DNA of 34,040 nt from Bacillota bacterium (lineage in GTDB: Bacteria > Bacillota > Dethiobacteria > Dethiobacterales > Dethiobacteraceae), in contig QLUR01000029.1 in the NCBI GenBank assembly GCA_018725565.1, positions 1-34,040 on the forward strand, in the 5' to 3' direction. A program made the translations under genes and the position numbers. The notes beneath the pieces were generated by a model that was given only the letters and a program-made list of their open reading frames with translations, was not told the DNA's origin and searched no databases. Positions 1 to 8,147 of the stretch are shown here, piece after piece (the first letter of the stretch is position 1; each line of letters begins with the position of its first letter).

Positions 1-62
1 CCACCGCTCTTGCCGATGGGAGTTCTGGCCGCACTTAAGATAACTATGTCCTGTTTTTCCAT
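1..62 (-). CDS. Thiolase (acetyl-CoA acetyltransferase), N-terminal fragment at window edge
   Basis: Only the first 20 complete codons are inside the window. They read MEKQDIVILSAARTPIGKSG, the classic beta-strand and RTPIG motif that opens thiolases. An AAGGAGG ribosome binding site sits 8 bases upstream of the ATG. The gene is the last visible member of the minus-strand operon that begins with the acyl-CoA dehydrogenase at 2772, about 136 bases after the decarboxylase beta subunit. Thiolases of this kind split acetoacetyl-CoA (or a longer 3-ketoacyl-CoA) into acetyl-CoA units, which would complete the crotonyl-CoA route suggested by the neighbours. The active-site Cys and the C-terminal His/Cys lie outside the window, so chain-length specificity cannot be judged. 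Confidence 0.85.
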   Translation of the reverse strand, partial: MEKQDIVILSAARTPIGKSG

Positions 63-172
63 ATCATTTTCCTCCTTCACACTTCTTGTGCTTCTTTTGA
101 AGACGGGCACCTCTCCGGGGTGCGTTTTTCTAGGGCAGTGCTCAGACCATCATTTGGCGGTTTAAAAGCAGC

Positions 173-196
173 TGCAACTTTAGGTGAGTAGTTGCA
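173..196 (-). other. Intercistronic hairpin after the decarboxylase beta subunit gene
   Basis: TGCAACT (173-179) and AGTTGCA (190-196) form a perfect 7-bp stem with a 10-base loop, directly after the stop codon of the beta-subunit gene on the minus strand. The following bases are only mildly T-rich, so it may be a weak terminator or an mRNA-processing element rather than a full stop before the thiolase gene. Confidence 0.4.
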
Positions 197-198
197 AA

Positions 199-1317
199 CT
201 AGGACAAAAATGACAGCAATACCCCCGCTACAATAGCAGAGCCAATCACTCCCGCGACATTCGGCCCCATGGCATGCATTAACAGATAATTCCCCCTGTT
301 TTCCTGCTGGCCGACAATATGGGAAACTCTGGCCGCCATTGGCACTGCAGATACACCTGCTGATCCGATCAAGGGATTTATCTTCCCTTTTGTAAGTATG
401 TACATCAGCTTACCAAGCAAGATTCCGCCGGCAGTCCCAAAAACAAAAGCAATCAACCCCAAAAGAATAATCATGAGCGTGTCTATTCTCAGGAAATTTT
501 CTGCGCTGGCTGTTGCTCCGACCGATATGGCGAGGAAAATAGTGACAATGTTGATTAAGTCATTTTGTGAGGTTTGGGACAGCCTTTCCGTAACGCCACT
601 CTCGCGCAGCAGGTTGCCCAACATCAACATTCCCAGCAAAGAAGCTGCAGGCGGAACAAATAAGGAGGTAAGCACTGTTACAATTATGGGGAAGAGGATC
701 TTTTCGGTTCGCGATACCGGCCTTAACTGCTCCATAACTACCTGGCGCTCTTTTTTCGTAGTTAAGGCCCTCATTATTGGCGGCTGAATAATCGGGACCA
801 GGGCCATGTAGGAATAGGCCGCTATGGCCACAGGACCAAGCAAATGAGGAGCTACTATACTTGTTACATAAAGTGCCGTTGGTCCATCTGCGCCTCCGAT
901 TATGGCAATGGCCGCCGCCTCATAGGGGTCAAAAAAAGGCAGGGCAATAGCTCCGAAAAATGCGACGAAAATGCCCAACTGGGCGGCGGCGCCTAAAAAG
1001 ATGGTGACCGGATTGGCTAGCAGCGGGCCAAAATCAGTCATTGCGCCAATTCCTAAGAAGATCAGCGGGGGATATATCCCCAGCTTCACTCCCTGGTATA
1101 ACCAGTGCAACAGCCCGCCTGGCTCCATTAATCCTGTTTGCGGCAGGTTGGCAAGCAGCATTCCGAAAGCTATAGGCAATAGAAGCAACGGCTCATATTT
1201 TTTGACTATAGCCAGGTAAATTAAACAGCAAGCCGCAGCCAACATCAATAGATGACCCCAGGTAAGCGCCTTAAAGCCCATGCCGTCAAAAAAATTTATA
1301 AAGCTTTCTAAAATCAC
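199..1317 (-). CDS. Na+-translocating decarboxylase beta subunit (OadB/GcdB/MmdB family)
   Basis: This 372-residue polytopic membrane protein is the Na+-pumping subunit of biotin-dependent decarboxylases (oxaloacetate, methylmalonyl-CoA, glutaconyl-CoA), which use decarboxylation of carboxybiotin to export Na+. The sequence has about ten hydrophobic segments. It also has the family signature [13 protein letters not shown] near residues 140-152, whose Asp is the known Na+/proton-coupling residue. The start is a GTG at 1317, with AGGAGG 8 bases upstream. The closely upstream gene is a tiny gamma-type subunit. The carboxyltransferase alpha subunit and biotin carrier are not in the window and must be encoded elsewhere or beyond base 1. 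With an acyl-CoA dehydrogenase and thiolase in the same operon, glutaconyl-CoA or a related enoyl-dicarboxyl-CoA is a reasonable substrate guess, but this is inference. Confidence 0.9.
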   Translation of the reverse strand: MILESFINFFDGMGFKALTWGHLLMLAAACCLIYLAIVKKYEPLLLLPIAFGMLLANLPQTGLMEPGGLLHWLYQGVKLGIYPPLIFLGIGAMTDFGPLLANPVTIFLGAAAQLGIFVAFFGAIALPFFDPYEAAAIAIIGGADGPTALYVTSIVAPHLLGPVAIAAYSYMALVPIIQPPIMRALTTKKERQVVMEQLRPVSRTEKILFPIIVTVLTSLFVPPAASLLGMLMLGNLLRESGVTERLSQTSQNDLINIVTIFLAISVGATASAENFLRIDTLMIILLGLIAFVFGTAGGILLGKLMYILTKGKINPLIGSAGVSAVPMAARVSHIVGQQENRGNYLLMHAMGPNVAGVIGSAIVAGVLLSFLS

Positions 1318-1384
1318 TATATGCCTCCTAATGAGCCCGATTGCTTTATCCGGGAAGATGCTTTGTATTTGTAAATGACTCTTT

Positions 1385-1504
1385 TCAACAGGGGAGGAAG
1401 CGTCTCAGCATAGTAATCACGGCAAACAGGAGAGACAAGATCAGGAAAACTATTGTTAAGCCCAATAACATCACGCTTAACCCAAGCATCCAAGTCTCTG
1501 TCAT
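1385..1504 (-). CDS. Minimal decarboxylase gamma/epsilon-type subunit (OadG-like), 39 residues
   Basis: This small reading frame starts [20 protein letters not shown], continues as one hydrophobic helix and ends MLRRFLPC. It has a weak AAGGATGTGA ribosome binding site upstream of the ATG. One N-terminal membrane helix with the G-L-x-V-x-L-x-G-L-x-I-V-F pattern is the hallmark of OadG/MmdD-type gamma subunits, which tether the carboxyltransferase and carrier to the beta subunit. Known gamma subunits are roughly 80-120 residues with a Pro/Ala-rich tail. This one stops just after the helix, closer in size to the small epsilon/delta accessory subunits. It lies between the acyl-CoA dehydrogenase and beta-subunit genes in the same direction, which supports the assignment. 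Confidence 0.7.
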   Translation of the reverse strand: MTETWMLGLSVMLLGLTIVFLILSLLFAVITMLRRFLPC

Positions 1505-1569
1505 CGCTATCACATCCTTATGAATTATTCACGATACACGGAATTTCTTGGCTGCCTGGCGACTGATTC

Positions 1570-2772
1570 TTACTCATCCGGCAGCCATTTCGGCAGTGTT
1601 TTGCGAACCGGATTATCGATCCGGTAGCCAAGGGCATAGTCGGCCTGGATTAATTTCTGGATTTCACGCGTTCCCTCATAGATGACTGCAGCCTTACAGT
1701 TTCTGTAATAGCGCTCCACCGGGTAGTCGCTTGAATACCCGTAAGCCCCGTGTATTTCCACAGCGTCTGCTGCCGCTTTTTCCGATGCGTCACAGGCATA
1801 CCACTTGGCCAAAGCAACTTCTCTTGTATGTCGCAGCCCTTCATTTTTCATCCAGCCGGCCTTCAGGTACAGCAAGCGGGAGACGTCATAGTCGCAGACC
1901 ATTTTCGCAATCATTTCTTTGATAAGCTGGTATTCCCCTATTGGCTTTCCGAAGGCTTGCCGCTCCTTGCAGTACTTCAGGCTGGATTCCAGGCAGGCCC
2001 GCACCAGCCCGGTAGCACCGGCTGCTACTGTATAGCGGCCGTTTTCCAGCGCGCTCATTGCAATCTTAAACCCTTCGCCCTCCTGCCCCAACATATTTTC
2101 GACAGGGACACGGACATCGTTCATAGCTATCCAACCGGTATTACCTGCCCGAATCCCGAGCTTGCCATGAATTGTGCCCGTCTGCAAGCCCATTTCCCTC
2201 TCCACGATAAAGCAGCTTATGCCGCTATGGTCTCGCCTTTTTTTCTTATCCAGGTCAGTCCAGGCATAAATCAGACACTGATCCGCCACGTCTGCCAGGG
2301 AAATCCACATTTTTTCCCCGTTTAAAATATAGCTGTCACCTTGTTTATCAGCCGTTGACAGAATTCCCACCACATCACTTCCGGCGTTCGGCTCTGTCAG
2401 TCCAAAGGCGGCTATCCGCTCTCCACGGGCCTGGGGAATAAGGTATTTTTGTTTCTGTTCTTCCGTAGCCCAAGTCAGCATCGTCATACTGCTCAGGCCG
2501 GTGTGGACGGAAAGAATAACCCGGAGCGAGGTATCAACTGCCTCCAGTTCTTCACAGACCAGTCCAAGGCTGACGTAATCCATGCCAGCCCCACCGTAGG
2601 CTTGGGGAATACATATCCCCAAAAACCCGAGCTGGGCCATTTTTTTAAGTATATCTCTGTCAAAATACTGCATTTCATCATTCTTCGCTATAACAGGAGC
2701 CACTTCCCTTTGCGCAAAACTCCGCACTGTGCCGGCAACCATTTCGTGCTCCTTGTTCAAGGCAAAATCCAT
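1570..2772 (-). CDS. Acyl-CoA dehydrogenase (short-chain/glutaryl-type family)
   Basis: This FAD-dependent dehydrogenase of 400 residues has the normal length of the soluble tetrameric family. Visible motifs are FGLTEPNAGSDVVG, the flavin-contacting MWIS segment, the C-terminal helix AVEIHGAYGYSSDYPVERYY, and YEGTREIQ, whose Glu366 is in the usual catalytic-base position. The start is ATG at 2772 with AGGAGG about 8 bases upstream. It is first in a minus-strand operon ahead of the decarboxylase gamma and beta subunits and a thiolase. This makes a glutaryl-CoA-like or butyryl-CoA-like substrate plausible; substrate cannot be fixed from sequence alone. No etfAB genes are in the window, so its electron acceptor is encoded elsewhere. 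A perfect sigma-54 promoter lies about 73 bases upstream of the start. Confidence 0.92.
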   Translation of the reverse strand: MDFALNKEHEMVAGTVRSFAQREVAPVIAKNDEMQYFDRDILKKMAQLGFLGICIPQAYGGAGMDYVSLGLVCEELEAVDTSLRVILSVHTGLSSMTMLTWATEEQKQKYLIPQARGERIAAFGLTEPNAGSDVVGILSTADKQGDSYILNGEKMWISLADVADQCLIYAWTDLDKKKRRDHSGISCFIVEREMGLQTGTIHGKLGIRAGNTGWIAMNDVRVPVENMLGQEGEGFKIAMSALENGRYTVAAGATGLVRACLESSLKYCKERQAFGKPIGEYQLIKEMIAKMVCDYDVSRLLYLKAGWMKNEGLRHTREVALAKWYACDASEKAAADAVEIHGAYGYSSDYPVERYYRNCKAAVIYEGTREIQKLIQADYALGYRIDNPVRKTLPKWLPDE

Positions 2773-2844
2773 TTACTGGCCTCCTAACCCTGTTTTTTAA
2801 TACCTCTGCCGTAAACCACAGCCTGGGCTCACTATTATTGCTTA

Positions 2845-2860
2845 TGCAATCAATGTGCCA
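2845..2860 (-). promoter_or_regulatory. Sigma-54 (-24/-12) promoter for the minus-strand acyl-CoA dehydrogenase operon
   Basis: On the minus strand the sequence reads TGGCAC-ATTGA-TTGCA, an exact match to the sigma-54 core consensus TGGCAC-N5-TTGC with GG and GC ten bases apart. Transcription would start near 2834, giving a leader of about 60 bases before the ATG at 2772. It is one of four such sites in the window, all in divergent gaps and all correctly oriented toward a catabolic operon. Confidence 0.88.
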
Positions 2861-2956
2861 TTCTCTGCTGTTCTTGAGATTATTTTTTTAAATACCAGTC
2901 GCTGTCTTAATAACGAACGTGGCTAATCCGCTTTTGGCAGAACCGGTCCGGGGATC

Positions 2957-2973
2957 TGTTTACATTTTAAACA
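2957..2973. promoter_or_regulatory. Candidate enhancer-binding-protein site (17-bp palindrome)
   Basis: TGTTTA-CATTT-TAAACA is a perfect 6-bp inverted repeat with a 5-base spacer, about 100 bases from the minus-strand and about 180 bases from the plus-strand sigma-54 promoter. That is the normal distance for an upstream activator site, and the shape resembles TyrR-class boxes (TGTAAA-N6-TTTACA), which fits the TyrR-like helix-turn-helix of the nearby activator. In the second divergent gap I found only a weaker related element (TTAAACA at 15432-15438), so this remains a candidate. Confidence 0.4.
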
Positions 2974-3154
2974 AGCGGTTCACTTATGGCACTAAAAGCA
3001 CTGCGCGGACACTTGCTCGGCAGCGAAAACAACGCCGCAACCATCATCCGCTAAAGTTCCGAACGCTATATTTGCAGGTACTAGAGATGCCAACAGCGAA
3101 AGAGGTAGACTGTTTCCCTCTCTTTTGCCGTGCCCCCGGCGTCAGCGACGCTCT

Positions 3155-3170
3155 TGGCACTATTATTGCA
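3155..3170 (+). promoter_or_regulatory. Sigma-54 promoter for the plus-strand acyl-CoA dehydrogenase/FrhB/IorAB operon
   Basis: TGGCAC-TATTA-TTGCA matches the sigma-54 -24/-12 consensus exactly, with GG-N10-GC spacing. The expected start point is near 3181, about 47 bases before the ATG at 3228. Confidence 0.88.
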
Positions 3171-3227
3171 GTAATAAATCAAATAAGACTTAAGACAAAC
3201 ATTTCTATATTGAAGGAGGCCTCTTAA

Positions 3228-5051
3228 ATGGCGAGCAACTTTTTGTATTCAACAAGGGACCACAAATTTATTTTTAATGAGTGGCTGGATTCCGGGAAGA
3301 TTTTTAGCTACCCTAAGTTTGGTGATGTCAGCGAAGACGAAGTTAGTATGTTGATTGATATGACCCTGGATATGGCGCTTAAAGTAGCGGAAACAGTTGT
3401 GGCCCCCAGCAATGATGACGGAGAAGCGAACGGCGTAAAATTGGAAAACGGCCAGGTAAAGCTGCCTCAGTCATACCACCATGCATACAAGTACTTAAAT
3501 GCCAACGGCTGGGGAATCGAAGACCCGGAAGATGCGGTTGTTCCTCAAATGGTTAAGGCGGCGTGCAAAGAGTATTTCGGCGCAGCTAATCCTTCCTTTA
3601 TCTCTTATGTTACTTTAACCGCGGGGGCGGCAAAACTGATTGCCAGTTTCGGGCGGCAGGAGGATAAAGATCTATTTCTTCCCAGGATGTATAGCGGAGA
3701 GTGGTCCGGCACCATGTGCCTGACTGAGCCGGACGCAGGCACCGATGTCGGCGATACCATTACCAAGGCTTTTCCCACCGGCACGCCGGGTATTTATAAA
3801 ATCAAAGGGACAAAGTGTTTCATAACAGCCGGTGACCACGATATGACGGGAAACATTATACATCTGCTGCTGGCAAGAATTGAGGGGGCAGCTCCCGGGA
3901 CAAAAGGCCTGTCCCTGTTTATAGCTCCAAAAAACAAGGTGAACAAAGACGGCTCGCTGGCGAACAAAAACGATGTTACCACCGTGTCTGTTGAACACAA
4001 ATTGGGGTTAAAAGGTTCAGCTACCTGTGTGCTGAGTTTTGGAGACAACGATGACTGCGAAGGAATTCTTCTGGGGAATCCTCCAGACGAGAAAGGCGCG
4101 GCCGAGGGCATGGCGCAAATGTTTCAGATGATGAACAGCGCCCGTCATGGCACCGGTCACTCCGCCCTCTATGTGGCGAGCGTTGCTTACCATAACTCCG
4201 TAAAATATGCCAAAGAGCGTATTCAGGGAAGGCCGCTCAGCGATCCGAAAGGAGCGCGTGTTCCCATCATCAAGCATGAGGACGTGCGCAGGATGCTGCT
4301 GAATCAAAAAGCTATTCTTGAAGCCATGCGGGCTTTGGTATTTGTTGTTTGGTACAATGTAGACATTATGACGTACAGCCCTGATGAAAAAGAAAGAAAA
4401 GAGGCCCAGAATCAGGTTGACATCCTTAACCCGCTGGCCAAGGCCTACTGCTCTGATGTAGCCTGGGAACTGGTGGCAGATGCCATTCAGGTGTACGGCG
4501 GTTCCGGCTACATCGAGGAATATCCGGTCGCAAAACAAGCCAGGGATGTTAAAATCTATTCGATTTGGGAAGGTACGAACTATATCCAGGCAATGGATTT
4601 AATCGGCCGCAAATGGCGGATGGAAAACGGTCAATTGTTCGCTGGCTGGCTGGCGGAGTTGGGCGCCAACATTGAGAAGTACCAGGGAACCCCAGGGTTG
4701 GAACAGGAATTTGCCGTCCTTCAGAAGGCCTTCGGCCAGGTTAAGGAAATTTATAAGACAATCATTAAATATGCCGGTAAGGAGTTCCGTCTTGTCACCA
4801 CATTTGCCACGCGGGTCCTGCATGCCGTATCTATGCTTTACTGCGGCTATTTGATGGCTGACCAGGCCAGAGTGGCTCTTGACAAGATCTCTGAACTTGG
4901 GGAAGCCAACAGTGAATCCACCTTCTATAAAGGGAAGGTAGTCAGCGCCAGATACTATATCAATAATGTAGTCCCATTTATCGAGACGCTGTCTGGCATT
5001 GTCAAGGGAGGGGACACTTCTGTCCTTGACATTCCGGAAGAGGCATTTTAA
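3228..5051 (+). CDS. Acyl-CoA dehydrogenase, long (about 600-residue) DmdC/FadE-type subfamily
   Basis: This 607-residue acyl-CoA dehydrogenase belongs to the longer subfamily with an extra C-terminal domain of about 130 residues, which includes 3-methylmercaptopropionyl-CoA dehydrogenases and relatives. Motifs seen are MCLTEPDAGTDVGD, the flavin-binding segment KGTKCFITAGDHD, GGSGYIEEYPVAKQARD, and IWEGTNYIQ, with Glu448 in the catalytic position. The ATG at 3228 follows AAGGAGG by about 8 bases. It is the first gene after a perfect sigma-54 promoter and is followed by FrhB, IorA-like and IorB-like genes. Substrate is unknown; aromatic, branched or substituted acyl-CoAs are all handled by this subfamily. 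Its pairing with iron-sulfur oxidoreductases instead of etfAB is the unusual feature. Confidence 0.9.
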   Translation: MASNFLYSTRDHKFIFNEWLDSGKIFSYPKFGDVSEDEVSMLIDMTLDMALKVAETVVAPSNDDGEANGVKLENGQVKLPQSYHHAYKYLNANGWGIEDPEDAVVPQMVKAACKEYFGAANPSFISYVTLTAGAAKLIASFGRQEDKDLFLPRMYSGEWSGTMCLTEPDAGTDVGDTITKAFPTGTPGIYKIKGTKCFITAGDHDMTGNIIHLLLARIEGAAPGTKGLSLFIAPKNKVNKDGSLANKNDVTTVSVEHKLGLKGSATCVLSFGDNDDCEGILLGNPPDEKGAAEGMAQMFQMMNSARHGTGHSALYVASVAYHNSVKYAKERIQGRPLSDPKGARVPIIKHEDVRRMLLNQKAILEAMRALVFVVWYNVDIMTYSPDEKERKEAQNQVDILNPLAKAYCSDVAWELVADAIQVYGGSGYIEEYPVAKQARDVKIYSIWEGTNYIQAMDLIGRKWRMENGQLFAGWLAELGANIEKYQGTPGLEQEFAVLQKAFGQVKEIYKTIIKYAGKEFRLVTTFATRVLHAVSMLYCGYLMADQARVALDKISELGEANSESTFYKGKVVSARYYINNVVPFIETLSGIVKGGDTSVLDIPEEAF

Positions 5052-5067
5052 TATTTTATTGAGCGGA

Positions 5068-5111
5068 ACAGAAGCGGTAAGGACCAGCCAGCCGGACTTT
5101 ACCGCTTCTGT
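5068..5111 (+). other. Strong intercistronic stem-loop
   Basis: ACAGAAGCGGTAA (5068-5080) pairs perfectly with TTACCGCTTCTGT (5099-5111), a 13-bp stem with an 18-base loop. It sits between the acyl-CoA dehydrogenase stop and the FrhB start. No T-tract follows, so it looks more like an mRNA stabiliser, processing site or partial attenuator than a terminator. It could let the dehydrogenase be made in excess over the downstream genes. Confidence 0.6.
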
Positions 5112-5134
5112 CGAATTAGCCGGGAGGGGCTCCA

Positions 5135-6244
5135 TTGACTGAAAATAGATTGCCTAAGGGTCCTGAACAGTTAATGAGTGAGGTTATCGGGCCTGGTTGG
5201 TGTGTCTCCTGCGGCGCGTGCGCTGACCTGTGCCCTTATATCAAAGCGGTGGGAGACCGTGTAGCGGTGATCCATCCTTGCGGTCTTGCCGACGGAAATT
5301 GTTACAGTATTTGCCCCCGCACAGCTACTGACTACGCTGCTTTGGCCACGGCAGGGGCAAACGGTAATCCTGACCCGGCACTGGGGGGCTGGCGCCGTAT
5401 TTACCATGCTAGGGCGGCCGATACGCAAGTAATTTGTGCCGGGCAATACGGGGGTGTGGTCAGCGCTCTGGCCATGTTTTTGCTTAAAAACAGAGAATGT
5501 GACGCTGCCGTTTTGACCGGGTCAGACGGCTTATACCCCCGTTGGAAGCTGGCGCGGTCTGAAGCAGAAGTGCTGGCGGCAGCGGGGTCAAAGTACGGAG
5601 TGTGTCCGAGTCTGGCCGGGGTAAACCGGGCATTGGGTCTGGCTCCGGAACGGCTGGCAGTGGTCGGCCGGCCCTGCCAGGTGGTAGCTCTGCGCAAAAT
5701 GCAATACTGCAGCTCCGTGATTAATCGCGACAAAATACAACTGGTTCTGGGACTGTTTTGTTTCTGGGGGCTGGATTACACGATCTACCGTTTCCTAGCA
5801 AAAGAGGGTGTAAACAAAATTATTAAGGCTGACGTCCCCAAAGATGAAGGTCTGTCCATGGAGACAGACCAAGGGAATTTAAAGCTCTCACAGGATGAAA
5901 CCCGCGCTTTTATCCGTACCGGCTGCTACTCTTGTATCGACCCCACCTCAGAATTGGCTGACCTGTCCATCGGTTCCACGGAAGCGGATTCGTCCTGGTG
6001 TGCTTTGATAGTGCGCACGGAAGCGGGAGAAGCATTGGTTCAAAGAGCGACTGCAAGCGGGGTCTTGCAACTCAGGGAGCCGACGGAAGGAACGGTGGAC
6101 TCTTTAAGAAATGCGGCACTGAGCAAGAAGCGCCGGGTACTGGCAGCTGAAGGCACCGAAAGCGGCCATTCCGTTAACACCGGTTACCTTCAGTTGGCGG
6201 AAGAGGACCGCCGCAGTATAATGGAGATGGCAGATCGTGTTTAA
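5135..6244 (+). CDS. FrhB-type iron-sulfur flavoprotein (coenzyme F420 hydrogenase/dehydrogenase beta subunit family)
   Basis: This 369-residue protein has an N-terminal ferredoxin-like part, with C23-x2-C26-x2-C29-x3-C33 and a second group C49, C56, C60. Two FrhB/FdhB-family domains follow. The C-terminal one carries the motif GCYSCID (C264, C267) and ELADLSIGS. Family members use FAD and FeS clusters to move electrons between a low-potential carrier (F420, NAD(P)H, ferredoxin) and a partner subunit; in bacteria without F420 the partner is usually a ferredoxin-linked enzyme. The start is TTG at 5135 after a GGGAGGGG site. The 3' end overlaps the IorA-like gene by 8 bases, which suggests translational coupling and a joint complex. 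The true electron partner is not known from sequence. Confidence 0.85.
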   Translation: MTENRLPKGPEQLMSEVIGPGWCVSCGACADLCPYIKAVGDRVAVIHPCGLADGNCYSICPRTATDYAALATAGANGNPDPALGGWRRIYHARAADTQVICAGQYGGVVSALAMFLLKNRECDAAVLTGSDGLYPRWKLARSEAEVLAAAGSKYGVCPSLAGVNRALGLAPERLAVVGRPCQVVALRKMQYCSSVINRDKIQLVLGLFCFWGLDYTIYRFLAKEGVNKIIKADVPKDEGLSMETDQGNLKLSQDETRAFIRTGCYSCIDPTSELADLSIGSTEADSSWCALIVRTEAGEALVQRATASGVLQLREPTEGTVDSLRNAALSKKRRVLAAEGTESGHSVNTGYLQLAEEDRRSIMEMADRV

Positions 6245-8147
6245 CGTCAATCAACCCGGAAAACGGGTAATCTTAACAGGAAACGAAGCTATGGCCCGGG
6301 GTGCCCTGGAAGCGGGTGTAGATTTTTGCACCTCATACCCAGGGTCACCTTGCGTTGAAGTGGCTGATTGCCTGTTTAAGGTGTCGGATTCCCACAATAT
6401 TTACGGAGAATGGTCCACCAACGAAATAGTGGCTCTGGAAGCCGCTGCCGCGGCATCTTTCGCCGGACTCAGAGCCCTGTGCGTCATGAAACAGAACGGA
6501 TTGGCAGTGACAGCCGATTTTTTGCTCACCCTGAACCACCCCGGGATCCGCGGCGGCTTGGTCATAGTCGTCGGAGACGATCCCGGAGCTCATTCCAGCA
6601 TAAACGAAATGGATTCCCGCCATTTTGCCAGGATGGCTGAAATTCCCTTATTGGAGCCGGCCACCGTGGAAGAGGCCAGGGATATGACGCGCTGGGCCTT
6701 TGAACTGTCGGAACAGATAAAGGCCTATGTGATTGTCCGGGTTACCACTCGTATCAGCCATGCCAGGGGCAACCTGGTTTTGGAAAAGTTCCCCGCAAAA
6801 GCGGAGCGCAAGGTGAAAGTAGAGCCGTGGGACCGTTTTTTATGTGTAGCCCCCATGCACGGGATGGTACACAGCCGCTTGGAGCAGGCCAGGCTAATTT
6901 TCGAAAAGTCCCCGTTCAATGTTTATACCGGTCCGGAAGACGCTAAAACTGTTGTGGCCGCCAGCGGGCCCGCCGCCCTGTATGCCAGAGAAGCGCTGGA
7001 GTTGACCGGTCTGGAGAAGAAAGTAGGATTGCTGAAATTGGCCGCAACCTGGCCGCTCCCCCGGGAAACGATCCTTGAAAAGCTGAAAAATGCAGAGCAG
7101 ATTATTTTCGCTGAGGAAACTGACCCTTTTCTGGAACAAAACCTGACTTCGCTGTTAGCCCTGTACGGGAGGAAAGTATATCGCTACTTCGGCCAATTTT
7201 CGGGACACATCAGCGGGCAGGCCGGGCCGGGACTGGGGGAACTGAACACCGACTTGCTGGCCTCAGGTCTGTCTAAGGTATTTGGGTTAGACAACCCTGT
7301 AAAGGTCCCCGCCACCGGTCATCTGCGGAGCATCTTAAAGATGAGCATTCCCGAGCGGGAGATGACGTTGTGCTCAGGCTGCCCGCACCGCGCTTCCTTC
7401 TGGGCGCTGAAGATTGCGCTGGAAATGGACGGACGTCAGGGCTTCGTGCTGGGGGATATAGGCTGCTATACTCTGGGAGCAGCCAAATCCGGATTTTGGC
7501 TGCTGCGCAGCATTATGTGCATGGGCAGCGGCATAGGTCTTGCCAACGGCTTCGGGCAGTTGCACCGCTTTGGTATGAATCAGCCGGTGTTCGCGGTTAT
7601 GGGAGACTCTACTTTCTTTCATGCATGTCTGCCGGCTCTGGTTAACGGATATTACAACAGCGCCGATTTTATCGCCGTGGTTCTGGACAATTCCCTTACC
7701 GCCATGACCGGCGGCCAGCCTCACCCCGGCGTGGGGCTGACCGCCACAGGGAGCAGTGTCAAGCCGCTTCACATTGAAGATGTGACCGCAGGATTGGGGC
7801 TGCGGACAGTCATTGCCGATCCTCATCGGATTGACGATACGGTAGAAAGCATTTTGGAGCTTCTACAAGAAAAAGGTCCGCGAGTAGTTGTGCTCCGCAA
7901 GGAATGTGCCCTGGCTGCGGCGAAAAGAGAGCGAAAGGTCTACCAAGTCAAAGCTCTTCAGTGCGCAGGCAGCGAGTGCGGTTGCAACAATTTTTGCGGG
8001 AGGGTCTTTGGCTGCCCTGCTATTTCCATGACCGCGGAATCCAAAGCACTGATCAGCGATATCCTCTGTACCGGCTGCGGTGTCTGCGCAGCTCTTTGTC
8101 CAAGAAGGGCTATTGTTGAAGCTGACCTTACGGAGGCAAAAAATTAA
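6237..8147 (+). CDS. iorA: Indolepyruvate ferredoxin oxidoreductase alpha subunit-like protein (IorA family)
   Basis: This 636-residue TPP-dependent 2-oxoacid:ferredoxin oxidoreductase subunit is in the usual IorA size range. The N-terminal pyrimidine-binding domain contains GNEAMARGALEAG and YGEWSTNEIVALEAA, with the expected Glu. The pyrophosphate-binding domain contains GDIGCYTLG (about residue 405) and MGDSTFFHA followed by LDNSLTAMTGGQPHPG (about 453-500). A C-terminal ferredoxin domain (about 575-625) ends in CTGCGVCAALCP. Classical members oxidise aryl pyruvates to aryl-acetyl-CoA, reducing ferredoxin. The first cluster motif is unusual: CGCNNFCGRVFGCP rather than the common C-x2-C-x2-C-x4-C. 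The start is GTG at 6237, inside the end of the FrhB gene. Substrate may differ from indolepyruvate given the acyl-CoA context. Confidence 0.88.
   Translation: MFNVNQPGKRVILTGNEAMARGALEAGVDFCTSYPGSPCVEVADCLFKVSDSHNIYGEWSTNEIVALEAAAAASFAGLRALCVMKQNGLAVTADFLLTLNHPGIRGGLVIVVGDDPGAHSSINEMDSRHFARMAEIPLLEPATVEEARDMTRWAFELSEQIKAYVIVRVTTRISHARGNLVLEKFPAKAERKVKVEPWDRFLCVAPMHGMVHSRLEQARLIFEKSPFNVYTGPEDAKTVVAASGPAALYAREALELTGLEKKVGLLKLAATWPLPRETILEKLKNAEQIIFAEETDPFLEQNLTSLLALYGRKVYRYFGQFSGHISGQAGPGLGELNTDLLASGLSKVFGLDNPVKVPATGHLRSILKMSIPEREMTLCSGCPHRASFWALKIALEMDGRQGFVLGDIGCYTLGAAKSGFWLLRSIMCMGSGIGLANGFGQLHRFGMNQPVFAVMGDSTFFHACLPALVNGYYNSADFIAVVLDNSLTAMTGGQPHPGVGLTATGSSVKPLHIEDVTAGLGLRTVIADPHRIDDTVESILELLQEKGPRVVVLRKECALAAAKRERKVYQVKALQCAGSECGCNNFCGRVFGCPAISMTAESKALISDILCTGCGVCAALCPRRAIVEADLTEAKN

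Larger units (their letters stand above)
2773..3227. other. Divergent control region between two acyl-CoA dehydrogenase operons
   Basis: This 455-base gap separates two divergent operons and carries a sigma-54 promoter facing each way (2845-2860 minus, 3155-3170 plus). The roughly 294 bases between the promoters are of the size expected to hold shared enhancer sites. A perfect 6-5-6 palindrome lies at 2957-2973, flanked by GAACCG (2940-2945) and CGGTTC (2976-2981). A frame open from 2919 to 3227 runs through this region, but it has no ribosome binding site and overlaps the promoter, so it is not called as a gene. Confidence 0.75.

Noticed and set aside
1341-1523. Plus-strand frame opposite the small gamma-subunit gene
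   Set aside because: It is the antisense shadow of the 39-codon membrane-helix gene, which has family features and the right orientation.
2987-3001. Another TGGCAC resembling a sigma-54 -24 box
   Set aside because: The -12 box is absent at the correct distance (GCACT instead of TTGC).
2919-3227. Open frame of 102 codons on the plus strand before the 607-residue dehydrogenase
   Set aside because: No ribosome binding site, no recognisable protein features, and the exact sigma-54 promoter and leader of the next gene lie inside it.
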